Part shown: positions 56,166-64,000 of the stretch, piece by piece | Layout of the letters: each line of letters starts with the position of its first letter | Numbering within the stretch: the first letter of the stretch is position 1 | Notes under the pieces: generated by a model | Seen by the model: the letters and a program-made list of their open reading frames with translations, nothing else | Told to the model about the DNA's origin: nothing | Databases searched by the model: none | Position numbers and translations under genes: made by a program | Assembly: GCF_003963535.1 (NCBI RefSeq) | Contig: NZ_CP034539.1 | Span: 1,054,001-1,118,000 of the forward strand | Length of the DNA stretch: 64,000 nt | Source of the DNA: Streptomyces cyaneochromogenes | GTDB lineage: Bacteria > Actinomycetota > Actinomycetes > Streptomycetales > Streptomycetaceae | Direction: 5' to 3'

Positions 56166-57008
56166 TCAAAGGCCGTAGACCCTGGTGGCCGTGCCCGCGA
56201 AGACCTCGGTGCGGTCGGCCGTGCCGAGGCCTTCGGTCAGCTCCCGCGCCACGGACAGCACCTCGCCGTACGTCGCCGACAGCGTGCAGACCGGCCAGTC
56301 CGAGCCGAACATCAGCCGCTGCGGGCCGAACGCCTCCAGGACCACCTCGGCGTACGGGCGCAGGCCGTCGACGGTCCAGGAGGTGAGATCGGCCTCGGTG
56401 ACCATGCCGGAGAGCTTGCAGACGGTGTTGGGGAGTGCGGCGAGGGCGCGGATCTCGGACGTCCAGGGTTCGCGGGCGCCGGATGCGATGGGCGGCTTGC
56501 CCAAGTGGTCCAGGACGAAGATGAGTTCGGGCAGCGCGGCCGCCGCCTTGGCGCAGGCGGGCAGCTGGTGGGGCAGCACCAGGAGGTCGTAGACCAGCCC
56601 CGCGTCCGCCACGGCGGCCAGTCCGCGCCGTACGTCCGCACGCAGCAGCCACTCCGGGTCGGGCTCGCCCTGCACCTGGTGGCGGATGGCCTTGAGGTAC
56701 TGCCCGCCGGGCAGCTCCCGCAGCCGGGCCAGTTCCTCGGCGACGTCCGGGCGGGTGAGGTCGGTCCAGCCGACGACGCCCGCGATCAGCTCGTGCCCGT
56801 CGGCGAGGGCCAGGAACTCCCGGGTCTCTTCGGGCACGGTGACGGTCTGGACGAGGACCGTGCGGTCGACGCCGGCCGCCCCTGTCTCAAGGGTCAGGTC
56901 GGCGACGGCGAAGTTCCGGCGCAGCGGCTGGAGTTCGGTACCGGTGATCCAGTCCTGGTCGCGGACGGAGAGGTCCCACACATGGTGATGGGCGTCCACG
57001 ACGCTCAC
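56166..57008 (-). CDS. L-fuconolactonase-like amidohydrolase
   Basis: The 280-residue product from GTG 57008 starts VVDAHHHVWDLSVRDQDW, the amidohydrolase metal-binding HxH, followed by GVDRTVLVQTVTVPEETREF, DHLGKPPIASG and MFGSDWPVCTLSATY. It belongs to the COG3618 lactonase group that opens L-fucono-1,5-lactone or L-rhamnono-lactone to the acid. It is the last gene of the minus-strand sugar operon; its start overlaps the stop of the mutarotase gene by four bases. The metal histidines and aspartate are all present. Choice between fucose and rhamnose rests on the dehydratase gene. Confidence 0.88.
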   Translation of the reverse strand: MSVVDAHHHVWDLSVRDQDWITGTELQPLRRNFAVADLTLETGAAGVDRTVLVQTVTVPEETREFLALADGHELIAGVVGWTDLTRPDVAEELARLRELPGGQYLKAIRHQVQGEPDPEWLLRADVRRGLAAVADAGLVYDLLVLPHQLPACAKAAAALPELIFVLDHLGKPPIASGAREPWTSEIRALAALPNTVCKLSGMVTEADLTSWTVDGLRPYAEVVLEAFGPQRLMFGSDWPVCTLSATYGEVLSVARELTEGLGTADRTEVFAGTATRVYGL

Positions 57009-57343
57009 GGCAGCTCCCACACGACAGGCAGTCCGGCGGCCGCGCCCTCGCCGGAGTAGTCGAGCAGCTCGGCCATGCGGGCCTGCCAGACCACGTTGAC
57101 CGGCAGTTTCTCCAGCTCGGCGAGGAGGCGGCCGTAGTCCTCGCACTCCAGGACGTGGAAGAGGTCGGTACCTCCCCCACGCTCGAATGCGCTCGCGCGG
57201 GGGGACCCCCACCGCCAGATCGTCCAGGAGGTCGCCCCGGCGGCCCGGATGGCGTCGGTGAGCTCCTTCGGCACCTCCCGGTGGGCGGCCTCGTACTCGG
57301 CGACGCGGTCCGCGCGGACCTTGGTGTGCAGGGCGACTCTCAT
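57005..57343 (-). CDS. rhaM: L-rhamnose/L-fucose mutarotase with an in-frame insertion
   Basis: The 112-residue product matches the RhaM family: MRVALHTKVRADRVAEYEAA, HREVPKELTDAIRAAGATSW at residues 21-40, and LFHVLECEDYGRLLAELEKL. Relative to the family, where TSWTIWRSGTDLFHV would be expected, residues 45-58 (WGSPRASAFERGGG) are extra. They are encoded by a palindromic element at 57170-57211, which adds about a dozen residues in frame to a surface loop. The enzyme interconverts alpha and beta anomers before oxidation. Its stop overlaps the lactonase start, and its start overlaps the aldo/keto reductase stop. Confidence 0.85.
   Translation of the reverse strand: MRVALHTKVRADRVAEYEAAHREVPKELTDAIRAAGATSWTIWRWGSPRASAFERGGGTDLFHVLECEDYGRLLAELEKLPVNVVWQARMAELLDYSGEGAAAGLPVVWELP
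57170..57211. repeat. Palindromic mini-repeat inside the mutarotase gene
   Basis: A stem with TCCCCCACGCTCGA on one side and TCGCGCGGGGGGA on the other, around an ATGCGC loop, lies between 57173 and 57205, followed by CCCCC. Such G/C-run palindromes recur in Streptomyces, usually between genes. Here the element is inside the coding sequence, 42 bases long with the flanks, and keeps the frame. Confidence 0.7.
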
Positions 57344-58287
57344 GACGGCTCCTCCGTGACCAGGAGTCCGGTGTCCCGCAGCTCCTGCCAGAAGGCGGCG
57401 GGTACCGGTGTGGCGAACTGATCGGCGCAGTCGTGGACTTCCGCGGCCGAGCGGGCGCCCACCAGGACGCTCGTCACCGCCGGGTGGGCCGCGCAGAAGG
57501 CCAGCGCGGCGGCGCGCAGGGTGATGCCGTGCCGCCGGGCGACCTCCTTCATGCGCAGGGCCTTGTCCAGCAGCTCACCCGGCGCCTCGGCGTAGTTGTA
57601 TGTCGCGCCCGGCTTCGGGTCCGCGAGCAGACCCGAGTTGAAGGCTCCGCCGATCACCACGCGGACGCCTCGTTCGACGGCCGCGGGCAGCAGTTCGGTG
57701 AGCGCGCTCTGGTCGAGCAGCGTGTAGCGGCCCGCGCACAGCACCACGTCGACGTCCGTGTCGCGGACGAAGCGGGTGAGCATCTCCGCCTGGTTCATGC
57801 CGGCGCCGATCTCGCCGACCACGCCCTCCGAGCGGAGCTTCTCCAATGCCGGGTAGCCCTCTCGGAAGGCCTGTTCGGCGTGGTCGTCGGGGTCGTGGAG
57901 GTAGACGATGTCGACCTGGTCGAGGCCGAGCCGCTCCAGACTGGCCTCCAGGGTGCGTTGGATGCCGTCCGCGGTGAAGTCCCAGACGCGGCGGTGCGTG
58001 GCGGGTACGGCGAAGCCGTGTCCCAGGTCGTCGCCGCCGTCGGCCTGTGGCTCCAGGCGGCGGCCCACCTTGGTCGAGACCGTGTACTCCTCGCGCGGGT
58101 GCTCACGCAGGGCGGCGCCGAGGCGGCGTTCGGACAGGCCGAGGCCGTAGTGGGGTGCGGTGTCGTAGTAGCGGATGCCGCGCTGCCAGGCGGCGGACAC
58201 CGCCTCGTGCGCCTGCTCGTCGGTGACCTCGGTGTAGAGGTTGGCGATGACGGCGGCTCCGAAGCCGAGCCCGCGGGGGATGCTCAC
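57340..58287 (-). CDS. Aldo/keto reductase, L-fucose dehydrogenase type
   Basis: The 315-residue product from GTG 58287 has RGIRYYDTAPHYGLGLSERR at residues 35-55 (catalytic Asp and Tyr), KVGRRLEP with the catalytic lysine, DIVYLHDPDDH with the histidine, and VVIGGAFNSGLLA. This is the aldo/keto reductase group used as L-fucose or galactose 1-dehydrogenase in actinobacteria. It would oxidise the sugar to its lactone. Its start overlaps the SDR stop (GTGA) and its stop overlaps the mutarotase start. Sequence alone does not separate fucose from related sugars. Confidence 0.85.
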   Translation of the reverse strand: MSIPRGLGFGAAVIANLYTEVTDEQAHEAVSAAWQRGIRYYDTAPHYGLGLSERRLGAALREHPREEYTVSTKVGRRLEPQADGGDDLGHGFAVPATHRRVWDFTADGIQRTLEASLERLGLDQVDIVYLHDPDDHAEQAFREGYPALEKLRSEGVVGEIGAGMNQAEMLTRFVRDTDVDVVLCAGRYTLLDQSALTELLPAAVERGVRVVIGGAFNSGLLADPKPGATYNYAEAPGELLDKALRMKEVARRHGITLRAAALAFCAAHPAVTSVLVGARSAAEVHDCADQFATPVPAAFWQELRDTGLLVTEEPS

Positions 58288-59039
58288 TGGCTCACCGGCC
58301 GCAGGCGCAGTCCCTGCATGCCGCCGTCGACGGCGAGGGCGGTGCCGGTCGTGGCACCGGAGAGCGGGCTCGCCAAGTAGGCGATGGCGCCCGCGACTTC
58401 GGCGGCCGAGACGAGTCGTCCGGTGGGCTGGCGGGCCTGAAGGGCGGCGCGCTCGGCGGCCGGGTCCGGGGCGGAGTCGAGGAGGCGGCCGACCCAGGGT
58501 GTGTCCACGGTCCCCGGGTTGACGCAGTTGACGCGGATGCCCTCGCCGATGTGGTCGGCGGCCATGGCGAGGGTGAGCGAGTACACGGCGCCCTTGGTCG
58601 CGCTGTAGAGCGCCCGCTGCGGGAGGCCGGCGGTGGCCGCGATGGAGCAGGTGTTGACGATGGCCGCGTGCGACGACACGCGCAGATGGGGCAGGGCGGC
58701 GCGGGCGACGCGCACCATGCCGACGACGTTGACGTCCATGACCCGGTGCCACTCGGCGTCGTCGTTGTCCTCGACGGTGCCCAGGGCGCCGATGCCGGCG
58801 TTGTTGATCACGACGTCCAGCCCGCCGAGGTCGGCGACGGCGGCGGCCACCGCCGCACGGACGGATTCGTCGTCGGTGACGTCGGCCCGGTGCCCGAGCA
58901 GCGGCTTCTCGACCGAGGACGGATCCAGATCCAGTACGGCGACCAGGGCGCCGCGCTCGGCCAGCAGCTCGGCGGTGGCCCGGCCGATCCCGGAGGCGCC
59001 GCCGGTCACCAGAGCCTTCAGGCCCTCGAAGTCGGTCAT
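58284..59039 (-). CDS. SDR oxidoreductase, 2-keto-3-deoxy-sugar-acid dehydrogenase type
   Basis: The 251-residue SDR has [19 protein letters not shown] at residues 13-31, NNAGIGALG at 80, the serine of [12 protein letters not shown] and the YSATK motif near 150, and ends in [14 protein letters not shown]. In the L-fucose pathway this position is held by a 2-keto-3-deoxy-L-fuconate 4-dehydrogenase. Its ATG overlaps the stop of the dehydratase gene (ATGA) and its stop overlaps the start of the aldo/keto reductase. The role rests on this context. Confidence 0.85.
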   Translation of the reverse strand: MTDFEGLKALVTGGASGIGRATAELLAERGALVAVLDLDPSSVEKPLLGHRADVTDDESVRAAVAAAVADLGGLDVVINNAGIGALGTVEDNDDAEWHRVMDVNVVGMVRVARAALPHLRVSSHAAIVNTCSIAATAGLPQRALYSATKGAVYSLTLAMAADHIGEGIRVNCVNPGTVDTPWVGRLLDSAPDPAAERAALQARQPTGRLVSAAEVAGAIAYLASPLSGATTGTALAVDGGMQGLRLRPVSQ

Positions 59040-60424
59040 GCCGCGTGCCCCTTCTTCTGCGTCTGTTCCTGCGACTTCTTCTGGGTCTTCTTCTGCGTCC
59101 GGAGGTCGGCGGCCCAGAAGTCGCCGCCGGGGAACGTGTACCGCGCGATCGACTCGGGCCGCATGGCGGCCGAGAACCCCGGCGCGGTGGGTGCCGTGTA
59201 GTGACCTTCCCTGATCACCACCGGGTCGAGGAAGTGGTCGTGCAGATGGTCGACGTACTCGATGACGCGGTCCTCGGTCGTGCCGGTGACCGCGACGTAG
59301 TCGTACATCGACAGGTGCTGGACGAGTTCGCACAGTCCGACACCCCCGGCGTGCGGGCAGACGGGTACGCCGAACTTGGCGGCGAGCAGCAGGATGGCCA
59401 GGTTCTCGTTGACGCCGCCGACGCGGGCCGCGTCGATCTGGAGGACGTCGAGGGCGCCGACCTGGAGGAGCTGCTTGAAGACGACCCGGTTCTGCACGTG
59501 CTCGCCGGTGGCGACCTTGACCGGGGCAACGGCCTCGCGGACTGCCGCGTGGCCGAGGACGTCGTCGGGGCTGGTGGGCTCCTCGATCCAGTACGGGTCG
59601 AACTCGGCGAGGGCCTCGGTCCAGCGGATCGCCTCGGCCACGTCCCAGCGCTGGTTGGCGTCGATCGCCATGCGGATGTCCGGGCCGACGACCGAGCGGG
59701 CGACGCGGCAGCGCCGTACGTCGTCCTCCAGGTCGGCGCCAACCTTCAGCTTGATCTGCCGGAAGCCGTCGGCGACGGCCTCGGCGGCGAGCCGGGTGAG
59801 CTTGTCGTCGTCGTAGCCGAGCCAGCCGGCGGAGGTGGTGTAGGCGGGGTAGCCGCGCTCCAGGAGCCGGGCGAGACGCTCCTGCGCACCCTCCCGGCCG
59901 CGGCGCAGGACGGCCAGCGCCTCCTCGGGCGTGAGGGCGTCGCTGAGATACCGGAAGTCGATCTGGCGGACGACCCACTCGGGGTCGGCATCGGCCAGCA
60001 GCTGCCACAGGGGCTTCTCGGCGCGCTTGGCCGCCAGGTCCCACACGGCGTTCATGACGGCGCCGATGGCCATGTGCATCACGCCCTTCTCGGGGCCGAG
60101 CCAGCGCAGCTGGCTGTCGCCGATCAGGTCGCGGTTGAGGGTCCCCGGGTCGGCGCACAGCTCGTCGACGGACCGGCCGACGACATGTCCGCGCAGCGCC
60201 TCGATCGCGGCGACCTGGACCTCGTTGCCCCGCCCGATGGTGAAGGTGAACCCGTGCCCCTCCAACCCGTCCGCCGCGTCGGTGCGCAGCACGACGTACG
60301 CCGCCGAGTAGTCGGGGTCGGGGTTCATCGCGTCGGAGCCGTCGAGCTCGCGCGAGGTGGGGAAGCGGATGTCGTAGGTGTCGACCGCGCAGATGCGGGC
60401 GGGGGTGCCGGGGGTCGGGGACAC
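59036..60424 (-). CDS. L-fuconate dehydratase (enolase superfamily) with lysine-rich tail
   Basis: The 462-residue protein matches ENOSF1/FucD-type L-fuconate dehydratase. Near the start are [20 protein letters not shown] and [20 protein letters not shown]; the KLKVG lysines lie near 225 ([14 protein letters not shown]), the metal site is in IDANQRWD, then EEPTSPDD and GEHVQNR, and a histidine in CPHAGG. It converts L-fuconate to 2-keto-3-deoxy-L-fuconate. After the usual end ([12 protein letters not shown]) there is an extra 20-residue tail of repeated TQKK units, encoded by CTTCTTCTG-type repeats at about 59046-59104. The GTG start is at 60424. Confidence 0.9.
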   Translation of the reverse strand: MSPTPGTPARICAVDTYDIRFPTSRELDGSDAMNPDPDYSAAYVVLRTDAADGLEGHGFTFTIGRGNEVQVAAIEALRGHVVGRSVDELCADPGTLNRDLIGDSQLRWLGPEKGVMHMAIGAVMNAVWDLAAKRAEKPLWQLLADADPEWVVRQIDFRYLSDALTPEEALAVLRRGREGAQERLARLLERGYPAYTTSAGWLGYDDDKLTRLAAEAVADGFRQIKLKVGADLEDDVRRCRVARSVVGPDIRMAIDANQRWDVAEAIRWTEALAEFDPYWIEEPTSPDDVLGHAAVREAVAPVKVATGEHVQNRVVFKQLLQVGALDVLQIDAARVGGVNENLAILLLAAKFGVPVCPHAGGVGLCELVQHLSMYDYVAVTGTTEDRVIEYVDHLHDHFLDPVVIREGHYTAPTAPGFSAAMRPESIARYTFPGGDFWAADLRTQKKTQKKSQEQTQKKGHAA

Positions 60425-60460
60425 TGAGGGCCTTTCGGTCGGTGGCGGGAAGGCGTGCGG

Positions 60461-61486
60461 TCAGTCCTGGGCACGGCCCGTGGTGACGCGGGCGATCATG
60501 AGGGCCACCAGAATGATTCCGCCGTAGATGGCCTGGATCCAGAACGACGGGACCTGGGCGAGGGTGAGCAGGTTCTGGACGACGCCCAGAAGGAGTACGC
60601 CGGTCAGGGCGCCGAACATGGTGCCCTTGCCGCCGTCCAGGCTGATGCCGCCGATCACCGCGGCCGCGAACACGGTGAAGATCATGTTGTTGCCCTGGTT
60701 GGCGCTGATGGCTCCGACGTAGCCGGTCTGGATGATGCCGCCGACGGCCGCGAGGGTGCCCGCGACGACGAACACGCCGAGCATCACGCGTTCGACCCGG
60801 ATTCCGGCCGCGCGGGCGGCGTCCGCGTTGCCTCCGATGGCGTACAGCGCTCGTCCGACGCGGTGGTACTTCAGCACGAACCCGGCGGCCGCGAAGGCCG
60901 CCGCCGCGAGCCACACCGACATCGGGATGCCGATGAAGGTCGTCGTGGCGAGGGAGTAGAAGCCGTCGGGCATCCCGAACAGGGTCTTGCCCTTGGTCGC
61001 GCCGACCAGCAGACCGCGCAGGACGATCAGCATCGCGAGCGTCACGATGAACGCGTTGAGCTTGAACTTCACGACGAGGATGCCGTTGAAGGCCCCGACG
61101 GCCGCGCCGGCCACGAGGACCGCCGGCAGGGCGAGTGCGGCGGGGAGTTCGGTGCCCCAGCCGGAGCCGGCGGCGGGCAGGACGAGGAGCGCTCCGATGG
61201 CGGGCGCGATACCGACGACCGACTCCAGGGACAGGTCGAACTTGCCGGTGATCAGGACCAGCGACTCGGCCAGCACGACCATCGCCAACGCGGCGGAGGC
61301 GCCGAGGATGGAGATCAGGTTGCGCTCGGTGAGGAACGAGTCGTTCACGACCGCGCCGAGCACCATGAGCAGCAACAGGGCAGGGACCAGGGCGAGTTCG
61401 CGGGCACGGCGAAGCAGGACCGTCCTGGCGGCACGGGCGTCCGGCACCCTCACGGGCAGGGCCGGTGGGGCCTTGGTGTCAGCCAT
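60461..61486 (-). CDS. Sugar ABC transporter permease
   Basis: The 341-residue product has about nine hydrophobic segments, LALVPALLLLMVLGAVVNDS first, and ends with RVTTGRAQD. FLTERNLISILGASAALAMV, GGNADAARAAGIRVERVMLG and GISLDGGKGTMFGALTGVLL are the BPD_transp_2 family motifs of ribose/xylose/rhamnose-type permeases. The coupling loop is the GGNADAARAAGI region, which meets the ATPase. It overlaps the ATPase gene by eight bases and precedes fuconate dehydratase by 36 bases. It probably serves L-fucose or a similar sugar. Confidence 0.9.
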   Translation of the reverse strand: MADTKAPPALPVRVPDARAARTVLLRRARELALVPALLLLMVLGAVVNDSFLTERNLISILGASAALAMVVLAESLVLITGKFDLSLESVVGIAPAIGALLVLPAAGSGWGTELPAALALPAVLVAGAAVGAFNGILVVKFKLNAFIVTLAMLIVLRGLLVGATKGKTLFGMPDGFYSLATTTFIGIPMSVWLAAAAFAAAGFVLKYHRVGRALYAIGGNADAARAAGIRVERVMLGVFVVAGTLAAVGGIIQTGYVGAISANQGNNMIFTVFAAAVIGGISLDGGKGTMFGALTGVLLLGVVQNLLTLAQVPSFWIQAIYGGIILVALMIARVTTGRAQD

Positions 61487-63080
61487 GGTTGTCCACTCCT
61501 TCGATGGAGGCGATCAGCTCGTGGTCGCGCCAGCCCGCCGGGTGCTCGGCGACGACGCGGCCGTGGAACAGGACGAGGACGCGGTCACAGCGGCGCAGGT
61601 CGTCGAGCTCGTCGGAGACGACCAGTACGGCGATGCCGTCCTCGCGGGCGCTGTCCACACGGGCCAGCAGGGACTCCTTGGACTTCACGTCGACCCCGGC
61701 GGTGGGGTTGATCAGCACGAGCAGCCGGGGTTCGGAGGCGAGCGCGCGGGCCATGACGACCTTCTGCGCGTTGCCGCCGGACAGGTCGGAGACGGGCTGG
61801 TCGGGGCCCTCGGTGTGGATGCCGAGGCGTTCTATGAGGCCGGTGGCGAAGCCGCGCTTGCGTTCGGTGCCGACGAAGCCGAGGCGGCCGAGCCGTTCGA
61901 GCACGCTCATGGTGGCGTTGTCGCCGATGGTCATGCCGGCGACCAGGCCCTGTTCGTGCCGGTCGCGCGGCACACAGGCGACGCCCGCCTTCAGGGCGGC
62001 CCGCACATCCCCGAACGGCAGCCGCTCACCGCCCAGTTGAGCGGATCCGCCGGTCGGGGTGTGCAGGCCGGCGAAGGACTCCGCGAGCTCCACCTTGCCG
62101 CTGCCGCTGATCCCGGCGAGTCCGACGACCTCGCCGCGGCGCACGGCGAGGTCGATGTTCTGGTACGCCGGTGAGGTCAGCCCGTGGGCTTCGAGGAGGA
62201 CGGGGGCGTCGTGGTCGACGTCCCTGGGGTCGACGGCCTGCTCGGCGATGGCTTCGAGTGACTCCCCGGCCATGGCCTCCACCAGCGCCCGGCGCGGGAG
62301 TTCGGCGACCGGTGCGGTGGTGATCCAGCGGGCGTCGCGCAGGACCGTGACGGTCTGGCAGACCTCGTAGACCTCCTGAAGGTGGTGCGAGATGAACAGG
62401 AAGGTGACGCCGGAGTCCTGCAGCGCCCGCATCCGCGTGAACAGCCGCTCGATCTCGCGGTTGTCGAGCTGGGCGGTGGGCTCGTCGAGGATGATGAAGC
62501 GGGCGCCGAAGCTCAACGCCCGGGCGATCTCCACCATTTGGCGGTCCTCGACCTTGAGGTCTGCGGTGCGCGCCTCGGGGTCGACGTGCACGTCCCAGGT
62601 GGCGAGGAGTTCGGCGGCCTCGGAGCGCAGCCTGCGCCAGCTGATGAAGCCGCGCTGGAGGGGCTGGCGGTTGATGCTGTGTTCATCCGGGGGACAACCC
62701 CCGGCCCCCCGGCCGACCTTGCGATTCAGGCGCGTTGACCTGGCAGCGTGGATTTCGGCGATGAAGAGATTCTCTGCAACCGTCATTTCCGGGACGAGGG
62801 TGGGCTTCTGGTAGACGCAGGCCACTTTCCGGCGCCAGGCGTCGCGGTCGGCCGGCGGGGGCGCGGGTTCGCCGTCGAAGCGGACCTCGCCCTCGTCGGC
62901 GGCCTGGAGTCCGGTGAGGATGTTGACCAGGGTCGACTTGCCGGCGCCGTTGCGGCCGACGAGGGCGTGGGACTCGCCGGGCAGGACGGTGAGCCGTCCG
63001 TCGGCGAGGGCGGTGGTAGGGCCGTAGCGCTTGACGATGTCCCGCGCTTCGACGAGCGGTGTGATCACGGCCGTACTCAT
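61479..63080 (-). CDS. Sugar ABC transporter ATPase with two ABC halves and an in-frame insertion
   Basis: The 533-residue protein has two ABC domains: Walker A GRNGAGKST (about 42-50) and Walker B FIILDEPTAQLD for the first, and GISGSGKVELAESFAGL and LSGGNAQKVVMA for the second. The first domain's signature LKVEDRQMVEIARAL is atypical. Residues 108-135 (AEIHAARSTRL...PPDEHS) are an extra segment where relatives read ENLFINRQPL; it is encoded at 62676-62759 and flanked by CATC. It lies in the first ABC domain near the Q-loop side, so activity may be affected. The ATG overlaps the binding-protein stop by four bases. Confidence 0.88.
   Translation of the reverse strand: MSTAVITPLVEARDIVKRYGPTTALADGRLTVLPGESHALVGRNGAGKSTLVNILTGLQAADEGEVRFDGEPAPPPADRDAWRRKVACVYQKPTLVPEMTVAENLFIAEIHAARSTRLNRKVGRGAGGCPPDEHSINRQPLQRGFISWRRLRSEAAELLATWDVHVDPEARTADLKVEDRQMVEIARALSFGARFIILDEPTAQLDNREIERLFTRMRALQDSGVTFLFISHHLQEVYEVCQTVTVLRDARWITTAPVAELPRRALVEAMAGESLEAIAEQAVDPRDVDHDAPVLLEAHGLTSPAYQNIDLAVRRGEVVGLAGISGSGKVELAESFAGLHTPTGGSAQLGGERLPFGDVRAALKAGVACVPRDRHEQGLVAGMTIGDNATMSVLERLGRLGFVGTERKRGFATGLIERLGIHTEGPDQPVSDLSGGNAQKVVMARALASEPRLLVLINPTAGVDVKSKESLLARVDSAREDGIAVLVVSDELDDLRRCDRVLVLFHGRVVAEHPAGWRDHELIASIEGVDNHG
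62676..62759. repeat. 84-bp in-frame insertion with a palindromic G/C core
   Basis: On the minus strand the segment includes CCGGGGG-TTGT-CCCCCGG, a perfect 7-bp hairpin, next to a GGCCGGGGGGCCGG run, and is bordered on both sides by CATC, as if a short target site had been duplicated. It lies inside the ABC ATPase gene and keeps the frame (28 codons plus a repeated isoleucine codon). Confidence 0.75.
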
Positions 63081-64000
63081 CGGACCGTGTTGCCCCAGAG
63101 CTTGGGGTCGTCGACGTTGTCCTTGGTGACCAGCGGGGCGGGCAGCTGGTCCTCCAGGATGCCGCCGGGGAGTTTGACGATGGTCGAGTCGTGGTCCGTC
63201 GGGCCCGGCTCGAACGTCTTCCCCTCCATGGCCGCCTTGATGTAGTACATGCCGTACTTGGCGTACAGGTCGGCGGGCTGGGAGACGGTCGCGTCGATCT
63301 CGCCCTTGCGGATGGCGTCGTACTCCTGCGGGATGCCGTCGTTGGAGACGATCGTGATGTGCCCGTCCTGGCCGGCTTTCTTCAGCATGCCCTTCGACTT
63401 CAGGGTCTGGAGGGTGGGCGCGAGGTAGACGCCGCCGGCCTGCATGTAGATGCCCTTGATGTCGGGGTTGGCGTTCAGGAGGGTGTCCAGCTTGGAGGCC
63501 GCGGTGTCGGACTCCCACTTGGCCGGTATCTCCAGGACCTTCAGCTTGGGGAAGTTCTTCTTCACGCAGGCCCGGAACGCCTCGGAGCGGTCACGGCCGT
63601 TGACCGAGGCGAGGTCGCCCATGATCTGCACGACCTTGCCGGAGGGGATCTGCTCGCCGAGGTACTGACAGGCCTTCTCGCCGTACGCCACGTTGTTCGC
63701 GCGCACCACCATCGCGACCCTGCCCTTGTCCGGCGCCACGTCGACCGCGACGACCGGCACGCCCTTGCGCTCGGCCTGATCGAGGCCCGCCTCGATGGCG
63801 GCGCTGTCCAGCGGGGCGACGACCAGGCCCTTCACACCCTGGTTGAGCTGGTTGTTGATGTCGGTGATCTGCTGCGAGGGGTCACTGTTGGAGTTGACCG
63901 TCTTGAGCGTGTCGACGCCCTGCGACTCGGCCATCTTCGGCACGTAGTCGTTGTACGACTGCCAGAACGGCGAGGTCAGCAGGGGCAGGATCACCCCGAC
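63077..64000 (-). CDS. Sugar-binding protein of the ABC importer, N-terminus outside the window
   Basis: 307 residues are visible; the frame runs into the right edge, so the signal peptide and first strand are missing. LLTSPFWQSYNDYVPKMAES, SNSDPSQQITDINNQLNQGV, KGLVVAPLDSAAIEAGLDQA, RANNVAYGEKACQYLGEQIP and VSQPADLYAKYGMYYIKAA are typical of the ribose/rhamnose-type periplasmic-binding-protein fold (Peripla_BP_4). Its stop overlaps the ATPase ATG. It supplies the importer's sugar specificity; the sugar is likely L-fucose because of the downstream enzymes. The frame codes VGVILPLLTSPF at the edge, so 63994 is not a true start. Confidence 0.92.
   Translation of the reverse strand, partial: VGVILPLLTSPFWQSYNDYVPKMAESQGVDTLKTVNSNSDPSQQITDINNQLNQGVKGLVVAPLDSAAIEAGLDQAERKGVPVVAVDVAPDKGRVAMVVRANNVAYGEKACQYLGEQIPSGKVVQIMGDLASVNGRDRSEAFRACVKKNFPKLKVLEIPAKWESDTAASKLDTLLNANPDIKGIYMQAGGVYLAPTLQTLKSKGMLKKAGQDGHITIVSNDGIPQEYDAIRKGEIDATVSQPADLYAKYGMYYIKAAMEGKTFEPGPTDHDSTIVKLPGGILEDQLPAPLVTKDNVDDPKLWGNTVR

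Overview
The window is very GC-rich, its genes are dense and often overlap by ATGA, GTGA or TGATG, and GTG and TTG starts are common. Together with an ergothioneine cluster, a Zur-type L32/CobW pair, an RmdA-like c-di-GMP enzyme, a LysX of about 1090 residues and many short secreted proteins, this points to a Streptomyces chromosome. The order egt genes, olsBA, sdh, rmdA, four-repeat lipoprotein, proline-rich protein resembles, from memory, the SCO0910-SCO0931 region of Streptomyces coelicolor. No tRNA, rRNA, CRISPR array, intact insertion sequence or prophage was seen.

Layout. 1-2.7 kb: 5'-truncated flotillin gene, a PemK-like gene whose start codon lies in a perfect hairpin, and a microbial PARG. 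3.1-7.7 kb: ergothioneine operon egtABCD, then dodecin and a terminator. 7.8-15 kb: HAD phosphatase, a deletion-riddled pectate-lyase pseudogene, a DUF485/sodium-symporter pair, a 2Fe-2S protein, an apparently zinc-controlled rpmF-cobW pair and a LuxR-type regulator. 15-24 kb: FAD and flavin oxidoreductases, secreted phytase, UvrA paralogue, nucleotidyltransferase and an olsBA-like ornithine-lipid pair. 24-31.7 kb: three-subunit succinate dehydrogenase with a divergent LysR gene, then SDR, zinc alcohol dehydrogenase and a second LysR. 31.7-36 kb: rmdA translationally coupled to a methyltransferase, and a lipoprotein with four repeats. 36-41 kb: a cell-surface region with proline-rich stalk protein, DUF4239 membrane protein, two small secreted anchored proteins, class F sortase and polysaccharide deacetylase. 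41-56 kb: lysX, stress and redox proteins, CapA-like protein, an ECF sigma/unknown/anti-sigma set, Fpg/Nei glycosylase, PAS-GAF-SpoIIE-ATPase phosphatase, a frameshifted DUF6777-like gene, an LMF1-like membrane protein and a GVYG-repeat protein. 56-64 kb: an L-fucose-type sugar-acid operon on the minus strand (ABC importer, fuconate dehydratase, SDR, aldo/keto reductase, mutarotase, lactonase).

The fucose operon is the clearest single pathway: import by the ABC transporter, oxidation of the sugar, lactone hydrolysis, dehydration to the 2-keto-3-deoxy acid and a second oxidation. Two of its genes carry in-frame extra segments with palindromic G/C runs (in rhaM and in the ABC ATPase), which look like mini-repeat insertions that kept the frame. 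The other points most worth checking are the sortase neighbourhood with possible non-standard substrates, the methyltransferase-rmdA coupling, the uncharacterised gene between the ECF sigma factor and its anti-sigma factor, the hairpin over the PemK start, and the single-base frameshift in the DUF6777-like gene.
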